A stretch of 64,000 nt of DNA from Hexactinellida sp. DTS-2022 (lineage: Eukaryota; Porifera; Hexactinellida), in contig JAPNXP010000012.1 in NCBI GenBank assembly GCA_028753945.1, positions 5,782,001-5,846,000 on the forward strand, written 5' to 3'. Position 1 is the first letter of the stretch, and every line of letters begins with the position of its first letter. Below are positions 34,740-45,669 of the stretch, piece by piece. The notes beneath the pieces are model-generated. The model made no database searches and was not told where the DNA came from. It was given only the letters and a program-made list of their open reading frames with translations. A program made the translations under genes and the position numbers.

Positions 34740-37700
34740 ATGGAAGATAAAATAGATTTGTTCCTGGACAAAGTCGGCCTCACTAAGTACCGAGATAAGT
34801 TTAGAGAGGACGGAGTGTGTCCTATCTACGAGGTGTCGGGGTTCCGACAGCTCCTGTCCAAACAGGAGGCCCTCAGGACACAAGTTGGCATGTCTGCCCT
34901 CGAGACCAAGAGGTTCCTCAGACTCTGCGACTCTACTATCCAGGTACAGTCCCTATACATATACAGTTGCATTAATAAATAGTAATACCATTGTACTGCG
35001 TGCGTTATGTAGGGATTAACACAGCCAGTTGTCCGGCCTGTGTCTGCTGCTGAGGATGTGCCTCGAACCAGAGAGCAGGCAGCGTCGGGAGTAGGGAGAG
35101 AGAGCTCTAAAGTGAAGCTGGATTGTAAATTCTTGAATTTAGAAGGAATAATCCGTAACAAGAGGTACCCCATTGAAGTGAGCAAATTAATTTTGTACTA
35201 CGAGCTCGTTGAACAGATCTACAATCAGCTGAAAAGAGAAGACAAGCACTTTGGCTTTTCTAGCGTAGAGCTGTTCTCCCAGAGCGGGTACCCTCTGGCC
35301 AACAACCCCAGTGCATTCGTTAGTCCGATCTCAGATTGGGTCCTGCGGGATAATGAGCTCATATACGTGTCTCCTAAGTGGCTAAGCCATGAGTACGCAT
35401 TTGTGAGTAATGTCGATGCTGAAGAGACAGTAGTGAGACTACAGCTGAGGAACAGTGCATTCACTGTAGCTCTAACTTTCTACAAAGAAAGAGTGTTTGT
35501 TTGCGACATAAAAACACTGCTTTCATTGAGACTCCACATCCCATACAGTTGTTTGTTCATCTGGCATTTCAACAAGTCCGCAGCCCGAGAAGAGACCTTG
35601 TTGGATACCGTTAGTATTACCCTGAGTTCCGTGCAGAGACAGAGACTCTGTTTCTCCATTTCCGATGCGTACAGTCCCGACAGCGGCTTTCTGAGCAGTT
35701 TCCACACGAGCCTGTATACCTCCTGTGTGTCCCAAGACACCCCGAGCTGGCACCGCTTTAACGCTCTCCTGCTGTACCTGGTGAGGGAGCACCAGGGGAC
35801 AGGGGACAGAGAGAGACTGAGGCAGAGACTGGGCCTCCTCAGGAAGGTCTCCTGCTCCCCTCCCCTCGTGTACGCTCTCTTCCTGTTGTTCACCGGAACA
35901 CCTGTGTCCCTCCCACACAGAATAGCCATTAACGAAGGCCTGCTCACAACGATTGCTCTGCTCACTGACTCCACGCGTGGCGCACACATTTCGCACTTCC
36001 CCCAGCTGTGGATGCACCTGGAGGAGCACGCCTCGCCCGAGCACGCCCTCTCCGAGATATACGAAACCACTTTCATATCGAAACGCACGCGGGAGAACCC
36101 CCGAGACGAGGAGACCCGCAGACTCGTGAAAGCGTTCCCTCCCCACCAGGACTCCCTGGTCACCTGGAGGGACTCCCCCTCCTGCCACGGGGCGCGCTGC
36201 TACTCGCCGGCCACGCGACTGGAGGAGTTCTCTGCCGGGGTTAGCAACCGGTTTGTGCTGCTACACCCACTGCAGCTGTACAAGAGGTTCCTGGAGAGCA
36301 GGGTAGCCAACGGGCTCATGGTGCCTCTCGTAGACAAGCTAAGCAGTCCCTGCGTGTTCTTGGGAAGGACAAGGGATAGGCACGGGTACTTTGATTATTT
36401 CTCTGCGGAGGATGGCAAGTGCTATTCGTACAATCCGCACGAGATAAATATTACCCGTAGACTCGAGATTCCTAACAAAATGAGCTATCCCAAGATACTA
36501 ATCATACTGGACATTAGCACTGACATGAATCTTGCTTTCCTAGAGTACATCAAGGCCAGACCCCCCGATGAGCCCAACCTATTACTGACCCAGGTAGACA
36601 CTGCCCTAGAGCTCGTAGGGCTGCTAGTCGACCGTCTCGTTGGAATGGAATGCAAGTATTTGTTGGGAGCTATGGTTATATCGAATGACCATGATTTCAC
36701 TAACGGGTTTAAATACATCACTGAATTCACACTGGAATATGCTTTTGTTTTGAGACAACTAGTAGCGTTTGTTGAAAAGCATAAGCCTAAAGTTACATAT
36801 AATCAAAGGCGCCTCCCAGATGGCATAATACTGAAGGCAGTGAGTAGCTGCGTAGAGTTATATTCGAGTCAGAGCAATCAGTTGAAAACACAAATATTTA
36901 TGTTTACAAACGGCTCTGACAATAATAAGTACTACGGAGCCAAAGTTAATGCATTCGAGTACAGGTTGCATTATTCAAGCTGTGTGCTCAACAATATTAT
37001 TGTGTCGGAGCAATTTGCACACAAGCTTGAAAAGTTGTCCAAACTATCCAAGGGCCTACACATAAACCGACCATACCTTATTAACCGAATGTCAAACACC
37101 GGACCCATAGGATTTTCTACCCACCTATTCCTTGAATACGGGTCTGCTATTCAGGACATGTTGTGTGAGAGTGCATTCGATACCGGAAGCTATAACTCTC
37201 TGTCGCGTGCCTTCTCGGACTCAGTGATAACCACTGAGGAACTGTTCGAGAGGTCCCAGCGCGAAAAGGAGGAATACCAACATGCCATGCTGTCTCAGGG
37301 CAACACGGACTCTCTGCACATTCTGAGGAAGGTCAGTGCGTACGCCAGGAGCCCCAATCCCTTCTGTAAGCTGTACCCACTCAATAACGAGATTGTCAGG
37401 TGGCTGCTCTTCGTACAGGGACCCGTCCGAAGCGCTTTCGAGAACTCCGTCCTAATTTTAGAAATACATTTCCCGGACCATTTCCCTCTCTTCCCTCCCA
37501 AGCTCAGGTTCCTAACTAGCCTATACCATCCCAATGTTGGCAGGGGGGGACAGGTGTGCCACCCGATCCTATCGGAGGACTACACACCCACTGCCCCCCT
37601 CAGGCAGATCGTAGACAGCGTGCACTCAATGCTCAGTGTCCCCATCGTATCTCACGCTCTGCAGTACAAGGTGCTAGAAATAGCCAAGTGGCATGCAGAC

Positions 37701-38051
37701 ACATACAGACTGCTTGTCGCTGGGGTGCTAAGCATGGCAGGTCTTAGTGGGAAGTCGCTTGGAGACATCGAACAGGACTTTAAGATTAAATCCAATAGTC
37801 ACTCAGTCTCGGATCCCCCCGCCCTCACTTGCCCCCTCACCAATCAGCTGTTCGATACTCCGGTTGTGACACCGAATGGCAACACCTACGAGAGACACGC
37901 GATTCTGCGGCACATACAGGACCAGGGGACCGATCCCCTCAGCCACACCCACCTGTCCCTCACGGACCTGGTTCCCAACCACGCCATTTCGGACGCTGTG
38001 CTCAAACACAAGCGGAAGCTGTTTGCACACACCTACTGGTGGGAAGACTGA
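34740..38051 (+). CDS. SAM - vWA - E2 (UBC) - U-box fusion protein, copy B
   Basis: Head-to-head paralogue of copy A. CDS = 34740-34943 and 35013-38051, 1080 aa. The intron is at the same place and phase (after the SAM domain, phase 0) as in copy A, proving common descent. SAM ~3-68 (DLFLDKVGLTKYRDKF ... GMSALETKRFLRL). Middle region colinear with copy A (LTQPLFSQSGYPLANN-like segment, then SCSPPLVYALFLLFTG and LPHRIAINEGL). vWA from ~563 has a degenerate MIDAS (DISTD, Asp 568). The E2 (~835-990) lacks the TPYxGG motif but keeps a canonical HPN and the cysteine at 917 in GQVCHPIL. U-box ~1003-1075 (CPLTNQLFDTPVVTPNGNTYERHAIL). Copy B has therefore lost metal-binding residues in vWA that copy A keeps, while its HPN is the more canonical of the two. 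Overall it is markedly diverged. Confidence 0.9.
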
Positions 38052-38380
38052 ATTCAGTATGCTATTAATAGTAGCAACTAGTTAGAAATTCGAACTTTCT
38101 AGAACTCAACAGTCATAACACAAGTATCTCGTTTCCTTGTTATTTAACTACACCGGTCAGAAGTGCTACAGTAATGCTACATATTGGGCTCAGCTCCTGC
38201 CTTGTGACACGGTGTATCGCATAATAAGGCATGTGATTGTACGTGTGATCTATTGGAGTAGTCTATAGCACTCTTGTAGGCTTAATTTTAATATTAATAT
38301 AATGTAAACTTGATATCTTTATTAATTTAATTGTTGTATTTCTGTACCATCAAACTGTGAACTATCTGCTATCAAATATC

Positions 38381-38626
38381 GGTAAGTGCTTTTTATAACT
38401 TTGCAAACTTGCTATCCATAAATATATACAGTGGCGTTCGCCTAGTAGCAATTGCTTTAATAGCAAATATATATTGCTCTATTAGCAAGTTATTTTCAGT
38501 CCCCAAGCGAACATATATTGTTAATTTTGTCCCTAGAAATTTCTTGTAAAATGCGACTTGCTATTACGCTAACACCACTGTATTTATACGTACCTTCAGT
38601 TGAACTAACTTGATTATTCCTGTACA
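38381..38626 (+). other. 5' UTR intron of CLN8, carrying a MITE (38429-38580)
   Basis: The donor ATCG|GTAAGTGC at 38381 and acceptor CTGTACAG at 38626 bracket a 246-bp intron just before the CLN8 start codon. Inside it, 38429-38580 is a 152-bp element with ends CAGTGGCGTTCGCCTAGTAG and TTACGCTAACACCACTG, flanked by TA. UTR splicing is inferred from the sites only. Confidence 0.6.
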
Positions 38627-38630
38627 GGTG

Positions 38631-39620
38631 ATGGAGGGTGTAACGGAGGGAGTCATATTGCGGAACTTCCCAATACTCCGCCACTTTAACGGAAGCTTCG
38701 AGCACAAATGCATCGGTTGTGTGGTATCGCTATTCCTCGAAATATTGCTATTCTTCCTGCTGAGTATTGTCTCTAATATATTCTCTACGTACAAGCAGCT
38801 TAAAGCTGCCCATAAGGTGTTCTGGTGTCTCGCGGGCGTGCGCGCCTCCTTCGGACTGAGGGCCGTGTTCGTCGGCGCTGTGGTCCTGACCGACGCAGAG
38901 CTCTGGGAGGACTTTGTGCTCAGCAGGACTCTGTCCAGTCAGCTGTTCTTCACCTCGATTGTCGGGTTCTTCTCGTTCGAGTGCGCTCTGCTTATAATCT
39001 CGGATATTCTGTTTAAGCAGAGGAGCTACGCTCTGCTGGTGCACCACTCGCTATCTCTCCTCGGGTTCTACATAGGGCTGTTCTGGGACCAGGGACATTG
39101 CCTCGGTACCATTATTGTCGGGCTGGAAATGTCGACACCCTTCACTTGTCTATGTTGGGTGTTAATGAAAGCCAAACTCTCCCACACTTTCTTATGGAAA
39201 GCAAACCAGTGTATTATGGTTCATCTGTTCCACACTAGGCAGAACCTCCTCTGCATCATTATGTACATTGTAGTCCGTGACTGGTGGAACTTCTATCACA
39301 ACATGAATGTGGTCTTGTTCACGTCCCTGATCGGAGGGGCTATTCTAATGTTCCTGGGGCTGAACCCCTACTGGACCTACCGGAAGACGGAACAGCTGTT
39401 CTCCAAACAGGATTGGAACTTTAAGCCCGAGCAAGCTCCCATCAGTAATGGGGCTCAAACACAATCCGATTGTTCCAACGGGGTTTCTAACGGGCACGCC
39501 CATTCGAGCAGAGACCCTAGCCCAGCTAAGAGCGAAAGGAATGGGAGACATAGGAACAGAAACTCGATCAGCTCTCCAAAGAAGAAATCTGAAATTAGAA
39601 ATGGTAAAAAGCAAAAGTAA
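38631..39620 (+). CDS. CLN8: CLN8 homologue (TLC-domain ER membrane protein)
   Basis: 329 aa, one coding exon; ATG directly after an acceptor. CLN8 is an ER/ER-Golgi multi-pass protein that works as a cargo receptor for lysosomal enzymes in vertebrates and carries a TLC (TRAM-LAG1-CLN8) domain. Recognised by colinear motifs: KVFWCLAGVRASFG, a histidine pair in LLVHHSLSLLGF, LEMSTPFTCLCWVLMKA, MVHLFHTRQNL and NPYWTYRKTEQLFSKQDWNF. At least five hydrophobic spans are visible. The Ser/Lys-rich C-tail ends in KKQK, a KKxx-type ER-retrieval signal like that of the vertebrate protein. A possible AATAAA is at 39790. Alternative: another TLCD family member, but the late NPYW/DWNF block favours CLN8. 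Confidence 0.88.
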   Translation: MEGVTEGVILRNFPILRHFNGSFEHKCIGCVVSLFLEILLFFLLSIVSNIFSTYKQLKAAHKVFWCLAGVRASFGLRAVFVGAVVLTDAELWEDFVLSRTLSSQLFFTSIVGFFSFECALLIISDILFKQRSYALLVHHSLSLLGFYIGLFWDQGHCLGTIIVGLEMSTPFTCLCWVLMKAKLSHTFLWKANQCIMVHLFHTRQNLLCIIMYIVVRDWWNFYHNMNVVLFTSLIGGAILMFLGLNPYWTYRKTEQLFSKQDWNFKPEQAPISNGAQTQSDCSNGVSNGHAHSSRDPSPAKSERNGRHRNRNSISSPKKKSEIRNGKKQK

Positions 39621-40673
39621 TTTAGTGAAAATTATTTGCCATAAGTAATGTCATTTTTATTTATTGCATGATTCTTGTTATTTCGATCCTCTTTTTATTA
39701 TTCGGACTGAACTATCTGGTTTTTAATACAGTCAATATTACTATATATTATCTGTAAATTTATATATTTTTATACATTTTGTACGATGGAATAAAGAGGT
39801 ATTTAACCAACACACAACTATTTATTTGTTTGTTTACCATTCTTACTTTTATTTTTACAACCAGTATTCAGTATTGACATTCAATAATCAACAAAACAAC
39901 AAATAAATAATAACAGACATATATTTATTTCCGATATTGTTAGTCTTCCCAGCTATACGTATTTTCATATTTGTACTTTTTATAATAATTCAAGAACAGA
40001 CGTTGACATTTGGTCAACGAAAGAAGAATGCATTCGTATATTGTCAATGTGTTTCATAGCAGATGGTAACGGCTCTATTACACTCACTAAGGCATTATTT
40101 GCAATTATTAAAGCAATTTGTTGTTGTTGACATATTTTAAACTCGCTATTATTTGATGGCACACTACAGTGGTTATTCTAGCGGCTCTTGTCCCTTAGCA
40201 TTTACATTTATTTTGTATTTACACATTAAACTGTATATAAGTATAGTCCATAACTCCATGTCTACAGTCACTAACACCTCTGAATGGTGTAGATACTGAC
40301 TAGACAAGCTTTTCAATCTTTTCAGATTTTCAAGGACAGTTTGATAGTCAAAAGTTGGAGTTTGTAATTCTCCAAATCCTTTGTAGGACCATGGTTGTTG
40401 TGTACAACTGTTCCAAGCAAATATTTAATTTTAGATCTTATAAATCGTTAATCAACAAACAAACAACACAATAAAGCGATATTTAGGCAACTTGTTGTTG
40501 TTGCTGTAGTTGTCGTTGTTGTTGTTGTTGTTTATCTTTCTTAAGGGAGATTCGTCTTATCCCAGTTCCTATTAATTGTTACATAAACTGTGTGAAAAAT
40601 TTATTAAAATATTAAAATCTTAAAATGAGCAGAAGCAATCAAGCTATACAAACATTAAGAAGTATATGAAATA
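39621..40673. other. intergenic, AT-rich
   Basis: Contains the CLN8 3' end (AATAAA at 39790) and a short GTT run at 40490-40530. No gene or mobile element is convincingly present. Confidence 0.55.
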
Positions 40674-41769
40674 TCAGAGTTTACAACACATCTGACTGTT
40701 GTTGTTGTCGGTGTTGTTGTTGTTTACTTGTACCTGGTTTATATCTACCGTTTTCTTCTTCGCCCTCCCGATGGGTTCCTTCTGTGTCATAAGCTGCACC
40801 AGTCTATGCAGGCCCTCTTCCAGATTGTGTCCGGTTTTGGAGCTGGTCTTAAAGCAGTCGACGCGTCTCTCCTTGCACCACTCCACGCAGCTCACAAACT
40901 CCGCCGACCTGGCCGCTATCTCTTCCTCGGCTTTGTTTGCGAATATTACGAAGCTCGGCAGATGCTCCTCTCCGTAGAAGCTGAGTGCCATCTCGTACAA
41001 CTCTTGTATCTCCCGGAGGGTGTCCGCTCTGCGGATGTCCCACACCAGGATAAACCCGTCCCGCTGTCTACAGCACACTGGCATTAGCACACACACATAC
41101 ATATGTACAAGGCAGCCAACAGTTAACCTGGGTAGTGACGCACACAGGGGGCAAGTGTCCGAAACGTTTCAAGGGGGCATTATGTCCGATATGATTACAG
41201 TCTGAAATGTTGTTTTTTGGCACCCCTTTAGATATTTGTAAGATCCCTACTGGAGCAATGGCAAGGGCCGTCAGTTAACTGGTAAATCGGTTTATACTTA
41301 TACTAATAAGAGTAGCTAACCAAGTCAGAGAGGGCTCAGGATAGTAATGCCCTGAGGCCCCTTGGCGGCCCTGATTAGTGTGGCTATTATGGCTCTAGGA
41401 TACGGTAAGTACGCTACAACCTGACCAGTTTAACTGACTGCTAGGGCCCCGAGTGTATCTACTGTCTCATGTGAGTCTATCGGAACTAAACTAAGCATGG
41501 TTCCGGTTACACAGTAGCTACCTGAAGAATGAGGTAGGCAGCGCGTTGGTCTTGTCCCGCTCCATCTCGAGAGTGTCCCACAGTCTCACCACTATCCTGT
41601 CTCCGCCTGCGAGGTCTACTCTGACGTCATAGTACTCCCTGTCGAACAGGGCCTTGTCGGACCTCTCGTTTCTCTCCGAGTCGCCGGCCAGCCAGCTCTC
41701 GATGCTGGTCTTCCCGACCGTGTAGGGACCCAGCACCAACACGTTGTAGTACGGCAGCGCAGAGGCCAT
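40674..41769 (-). CDS. divergent Rab/Ras-like GTPase 1
   Basis: CDS = complement of 41522-41769 and 40674-41067, 213 aa (an in-frame ATG at 41799 would add 10 residues). P-loop GPYTVGKTS is intact; G3 is DTLEM instead of DTAGQ (Gly and Gln both lost); G4 is NKAE rather than NKxD; G5 is SSK. It ends CCKL, a double-cysteine or CaaX-type prenylation tail ending in Leu. Just before that the coding sequence runs through an AAC microsatellite, giving Asn-rich VNNNNTDNNN. The phase-2 intron follows SFFR, the same site as in the other four GTPases of this window. Probably membrane-attached; GTP hydrolysis is likely weak. Confidence 0.88.
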
Positions 41770-41855
41770 GCTATTAGCTAGCGCTGTGCTATGTAGCACA
41801 GCTGGGTTATATACGGGAGCGAGACGCTCTTATGGGAGTGTGATTTAGGTATATT

Positions 41856-41986
41856 AATTAGGAGCGGGAAAATATGGAATCCTCTCCTATACCGTAACAT
41901 TAATTTGTTATTTAGGCGTATTGAAATTGGATCATACCAGGATTAGGAGCGTATTTACAAATGGCTGTTAATACACTGGTAACAAC
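41856..41986. mobile_element. family H element, full copy
   Basis: ATTAATTAGGAGCGGG ... CCTATACCGTAACATTAAT ... GGATCATACCAGGATTAGG ... AATGGCTGTTAATACACTGG. It has a single 38-bp terminal unit, the ancestral state of the minisatellite at 16871-17848. Confidence 0.8.
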
Positions 41987-42000
41987 TCTCGTTTGTATAC

Positions 42001-42152
42001 CAGAGGCGGTCCCAGGGGGGGTCCAGGGGGTACGGACCCCCCTTTTTCTGGACTAATGAAATTATGCCTGTCAGAAATGCCTCTTCAGAAATTATTTCTG
42101 GATTTTTGTAAAATTAGACCCCCCTTTTATCAAATCCTGCGACCGCCCCTGT
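42001..42152. mobile_element. hAT-like MITE ('CAGGGGCGGTC' ends)
   Basis: Left end CAGAGGCGGTCCCAGGG; right end CTGCGACCGCCCCTG, its inverted complement; the inside is non-coding. Elements with CAGGGGCGG(A/T)CC ends are common non-autonomous hAT-type repeats in animals; that attribution is by resemblance. A half copy of family A (42195-42273) lies just after it. Confidence 0.65.
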
Positions 42153-42431
42153 ATACCGTTAGTTATAAATTCCGGTTAATATGTCCGTTCCCTTTAGTCA
42201 ATTAATACGTATTGACACCTGTCGGGTAAGGGGCATATTTCTACGGTCCCCTGGTGCCTACTAACGAGAGTCTATTCTATAAATAGAACAAACGACTCTA
42301 TTGCTATCAGAGGTGTTACCTGTCTGTATGAGCAATCAGCTGATCACTGAGATAGAATGAGCGCGAAAACATTATAAATATAAACACCAGAATTCAAAAC
42401 AACAACAACAACAACACCAACTCTGGTTATA

Positions 42432-43560
42432 TTACTTATTACAGCAGTCCCCTCTGCCTGGGCGTTCTGGTACCTCGCTGTTTGTAAGCACCACACTATT
42501 GTCGGGACTGGCGGCTGTTCCCTCTCTGTACGCTGTCCCCATTTGTGAAATCAGCTCCTCGAAAGCGGCCCTCACGTTCATAGCTGTCATGGCACTCGTC
42601 TTAAAACAGGAGATCTTCTTGCGTTTGTAATCCTCCAGACACTGTTCGTACGTCCGGGTGTCCATCCCCTCGTTCTCTGCCTTGTTAGCGACCACTATGT
42701 AGGCTGGGAATCTGTGGTCCGGATAGTAGTTGTGAACCTGATCCTCCCAGGCCGAGAGTCTACGGTAGGTCTCCTCTCTTGTTATGTCCCACGCGAAGAT
42801 TATCCCCTCCTTGTGTCTACGGTAAGAATAGTCAGCTGAGCGTATGCAGTATAACCTCGTTAGTAGGAACACGCATAATACGAATACTATAATGCCCTTC
42901 AAAGCATCTTCAATCAAATTGTATTGGTTAATACGAATTCCGGATAAGGCGAACGCATTTTGACGGTCCCCTGGTGTTCCTACTAACGAAGTTCTACTGT
43001 TTTTCAAAAGTACAGAATATAGAATTACTAAACATATGAATTATCTAATTTGTACGTGAATATAAAAGAATATGTGCGTGCAAACTTTACAAAACACTAA
43101 ATTGACGAAAATTGTACTTCCTACTTCACATTTCTTACCATTTATAATACTAAGAGGATGACCTGTCACACATTGGTTGAATGCGCTACATAACATAACA
43201 TTAGAACTTACTATTATACTCCCCCAATGGCTACCTGTAGAACATTAGAACAATATACTCCCCCAATGGCTCCCCTTACCTGTAGAAGTTGGAAGTGATG
43301 CTACTCGCGTTTGCCTCCATCCCGGCCGTATCGTGCAGACGGATGGTCATGCGCTGCTCCTTGTTGTCGCGGAGCGGGACACTGAATGGCACGTCCTCGA
43401 AGTCCCCCACGGTGTCGCAGGACACGTTCTGTATGTAGCAGTCGTACTTGAATCGCCGGATCAGCGAGGTCTTCCCCACCCCGCTCTCGCCCAGCAGAGC
43501 CACGTTAAGCACCGGGGCTCCCGGGAATAACCCCCCTCCCCCTGGCTCCAACTTTGCCAT
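42432..43560 (-). CDS. divergent Rab/Ras-like GTPase 2
   Basis: CDS = complement of 43280-43560 and 42432-42816, 221 aa. P-loop GESGVGKTS, G3 DTAGM (Gly kept; the catalytic Gln is Met), G4 NKAE, G5 SAM instead of SAK. The C-terminus CCNK offers the prenylation cysteines. The phase-2 intron after NFYR is shared with the other GTPases. Of the five it is the least altered. The intron contains a complete family A MITE (42847-42999). Rab-like membrane traffic role inferred from the fold and tail; no subfamily is assigned. Confidence 0.9.
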
Positions 43561-44007
43561 TAAGTACTAACAGCGATACTATGTAAGTTGTTAAAGTTCT
43601 TAATATTAAGCAGACAATAACTTGTTCACAATAGGTATCTACTGGCACATTAGCACTAGCCATATTGTGTAACTTGACTCCTAGCTGAATAACTGTTCTT
43701 CACTAACATAATTGCTAAATTCAGCCTACTTCTCAATTCGGTCTTATATTGCATTCGATTTACTATTAGAAATTATCAGAAATAATTAAATTAATTTGTA
43801 AATTGGTGTTGTATTGCTTGTTTGTTAGTTGTCCCCAGGCGAGCATTTAATCAATTAGTTACTACTTGCTATTACGAATCCCACAGTATTATACTATTGT
43901 ATTTACATTGTTTGTGACCTTGATAAATGCTGCTTTATTTGTGTTTAACCAACACATTGATTGCAAATGGGATCCTAGCTATAAACAGACTAACAATAAC
44001 ACTACAG
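43561..44007. other. intergenic, remnants only
   Basis: AT-rich. 43820-43885 resembles the right half of the 'tagcaa' element (cttgctattacgaatcccacag). No gene. Confidence 0.45.
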
Positions 44008-44925
44008 TTAATCTAATTCATTGTCTGTTGCTACTCCCTCTCTCTCTAACTTTCTACTTTCTTCTAAAGTTGGAATATTCTGCTCGAGTGATTCGTTATC
44101 TGACTCGCTACCACTATCAGATGTGTCTGCATTCCATTTACCTAGTTTGGTATCCTTGCTAGCCGCTGCACTCTTGGACTCCTTATTCATGTCTCGAATC
44201 AGGGCTCTCCTCTCCCTCTCCTTTAAGTACCTCATTTCATCCTTAAGGTAGTTCTGCTCCCGAATCTGCAAACACGGGTATTCAATCTTACTGCAATAAA
44301 CAAACTAACTAACCAACTAACTAGCTATCTAACTAGCTATCTAGCTAGCTATCTATCCAACTAGCTAGCTAGCTAACTAACTAACTAGCTAACTAACTAG
44401 CTATCTAGCTAATAACTAACAACAAATACAACAACAACAACAGCAACAAGCATTCATCCAGTAGACTCCGCTTAATTGCTATATTTAGTTACAAGGAGAA
44501 CACTCTATTATCTACTGAACATTTGTTAGTATGAATGCCCTGTTGCCTACTGCTTGCTGTGCCTACACAATAATAACCTTGTCATCGGCTGTATCTGGGA
44601 ATGCCCCTATGACGTCAGTACCCTGGCACTTAGCGCAGCACCCCTTATCCGTGGCGCACTGCTTGCATACAGCAAAGTAGGCTCTGTTAACCGTCTTCAT
44701 TCCACAGAGCAGACATTTCTTGGGTACCGTGAGCCCCTTGTACTTCCCGTACTTAATCTTCCATTCTATGACCCCCGTGCATCTCTTGCAGAGTCCGGAC
44801 ACCTCAGTGGCGCTGACAGACTTCTGCTGGGGGGTGAGGGCCTGTCGCTTGGTCAGACTGAAGGCCTGCGTGTTCTGGTACTTCTGTCCCTTCTTCTTAG
44901 GGCCCCCCTTCCATGTGCTAGCCAT
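44008..44925 (-). CDS. C9orf85: C9orf85 homologue (DUF2039 zinc-ribbon-like protein)
   Basis: CDS = complement of 44578-44925 and 44008-44265, 201 aa. The conserved core has paired cysteines (GLCKRC, KKCLLCGMKTV, AVCKQC, CCAKC) with VIEWKIKYGKYKGL between, the pattern of the small conserved eukaryotic family of human C9orf85; its function is not established. N-terminus KKGQKYQNTQAF also fits. The second exon supplies a charged helix (REQNYLKDEMRYLKERERRAL) and an acidic tail. Its donor is non-ideal (AAG|GTTATT), and without splicing the ORF would stop four residues later at 120 aa, so the spliced form is an inference supported by phase and family length. The intron holds a CTAG-rich tract (44301-44411) and an AAC run. 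Confidence 0.8.
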
Positions 44926-45669
44926 CTTGTTAATGCGGATTTAATCGGATACTACGTATAATGTAATACTTATGATACCTTACTTGTAATATCGCGTTAA
45001 TGGAAGTTAGCCATCCCACTAATAACTATACAGTAGATGTCGGATATAAGCACACCGCTTATAAGAACATATCGGATATAAGAACACTATGTTGGAAAAC
45101 GGTTGCCATATACCCTATATAATTTATGTCGGTTATAAGAACATGCCGGTTATAATCACATAAAGTGCAGTTCCCAACGATGTGCTTATAACAGGCATCC
45201 ACTGTATAACTGTACTATTATTACTATAGTACGTGCAGATACTATCTAATCAGTTAGTGATTATAGATGCAGTGCATTGAGAGACATCTTATGTTTTAAA
45301 TTTCCGTACTTTCCTAGACAGAATAAATGCACAGTTGTATTAGTAACATTACAGTCGAATCTCTAATTTTTCCTATATTTTCAAAAAACGGATAAAATAC
45401 GAGTAATTTGGAACTAGAATGCATTAACTGTTTATGGCATAGGCTAGCTGTTGTAATATTATGTTTCACAATATAGTCAGTAGCCACTATTTGCCTCGAT
45501 CCCTTAATCTACAATGCTACATATCAATTGCATGTCACCACACATTGTATGCTATGGATGATTATATATAAATAACTCAGTTATGAGGGAAATGCTGTAT
45601 TATAATGCATTTAGCTACATTTGTACTTTATTTGTTGTTGTTGTTGTTGTTGTTTTCTTATAAAGCATC
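44926..45669. mobile_element. intergenic with CAGT-ended MITE (45031-45206)
   Basis: 45031-45206 begins CAGTAGATGTCGGATATAAG and ends GCTTATAACAGGCATCCACTG, a TA-flanked inverted-repeat element of ~176 bp. The remaining sequence up to the GTT run at 45632-45653 shows no gene; a 5' exon of the following receptor could be hidden here. Confidence 0.65.

Noticed and set aside
35480..36188. Minus-strand frames of >220 codons inside E2-U-box gene B
   Set aside because: Shadow frames of the plus-strand coding exon.
44563..44577. C9orf85-like protein ending unspliced at 120 residues
   Set aside because: Kept only as an alternative: a phase-compatible second exon restores the usual ~180-200 residue length and acidic tail, although the donor is weak.
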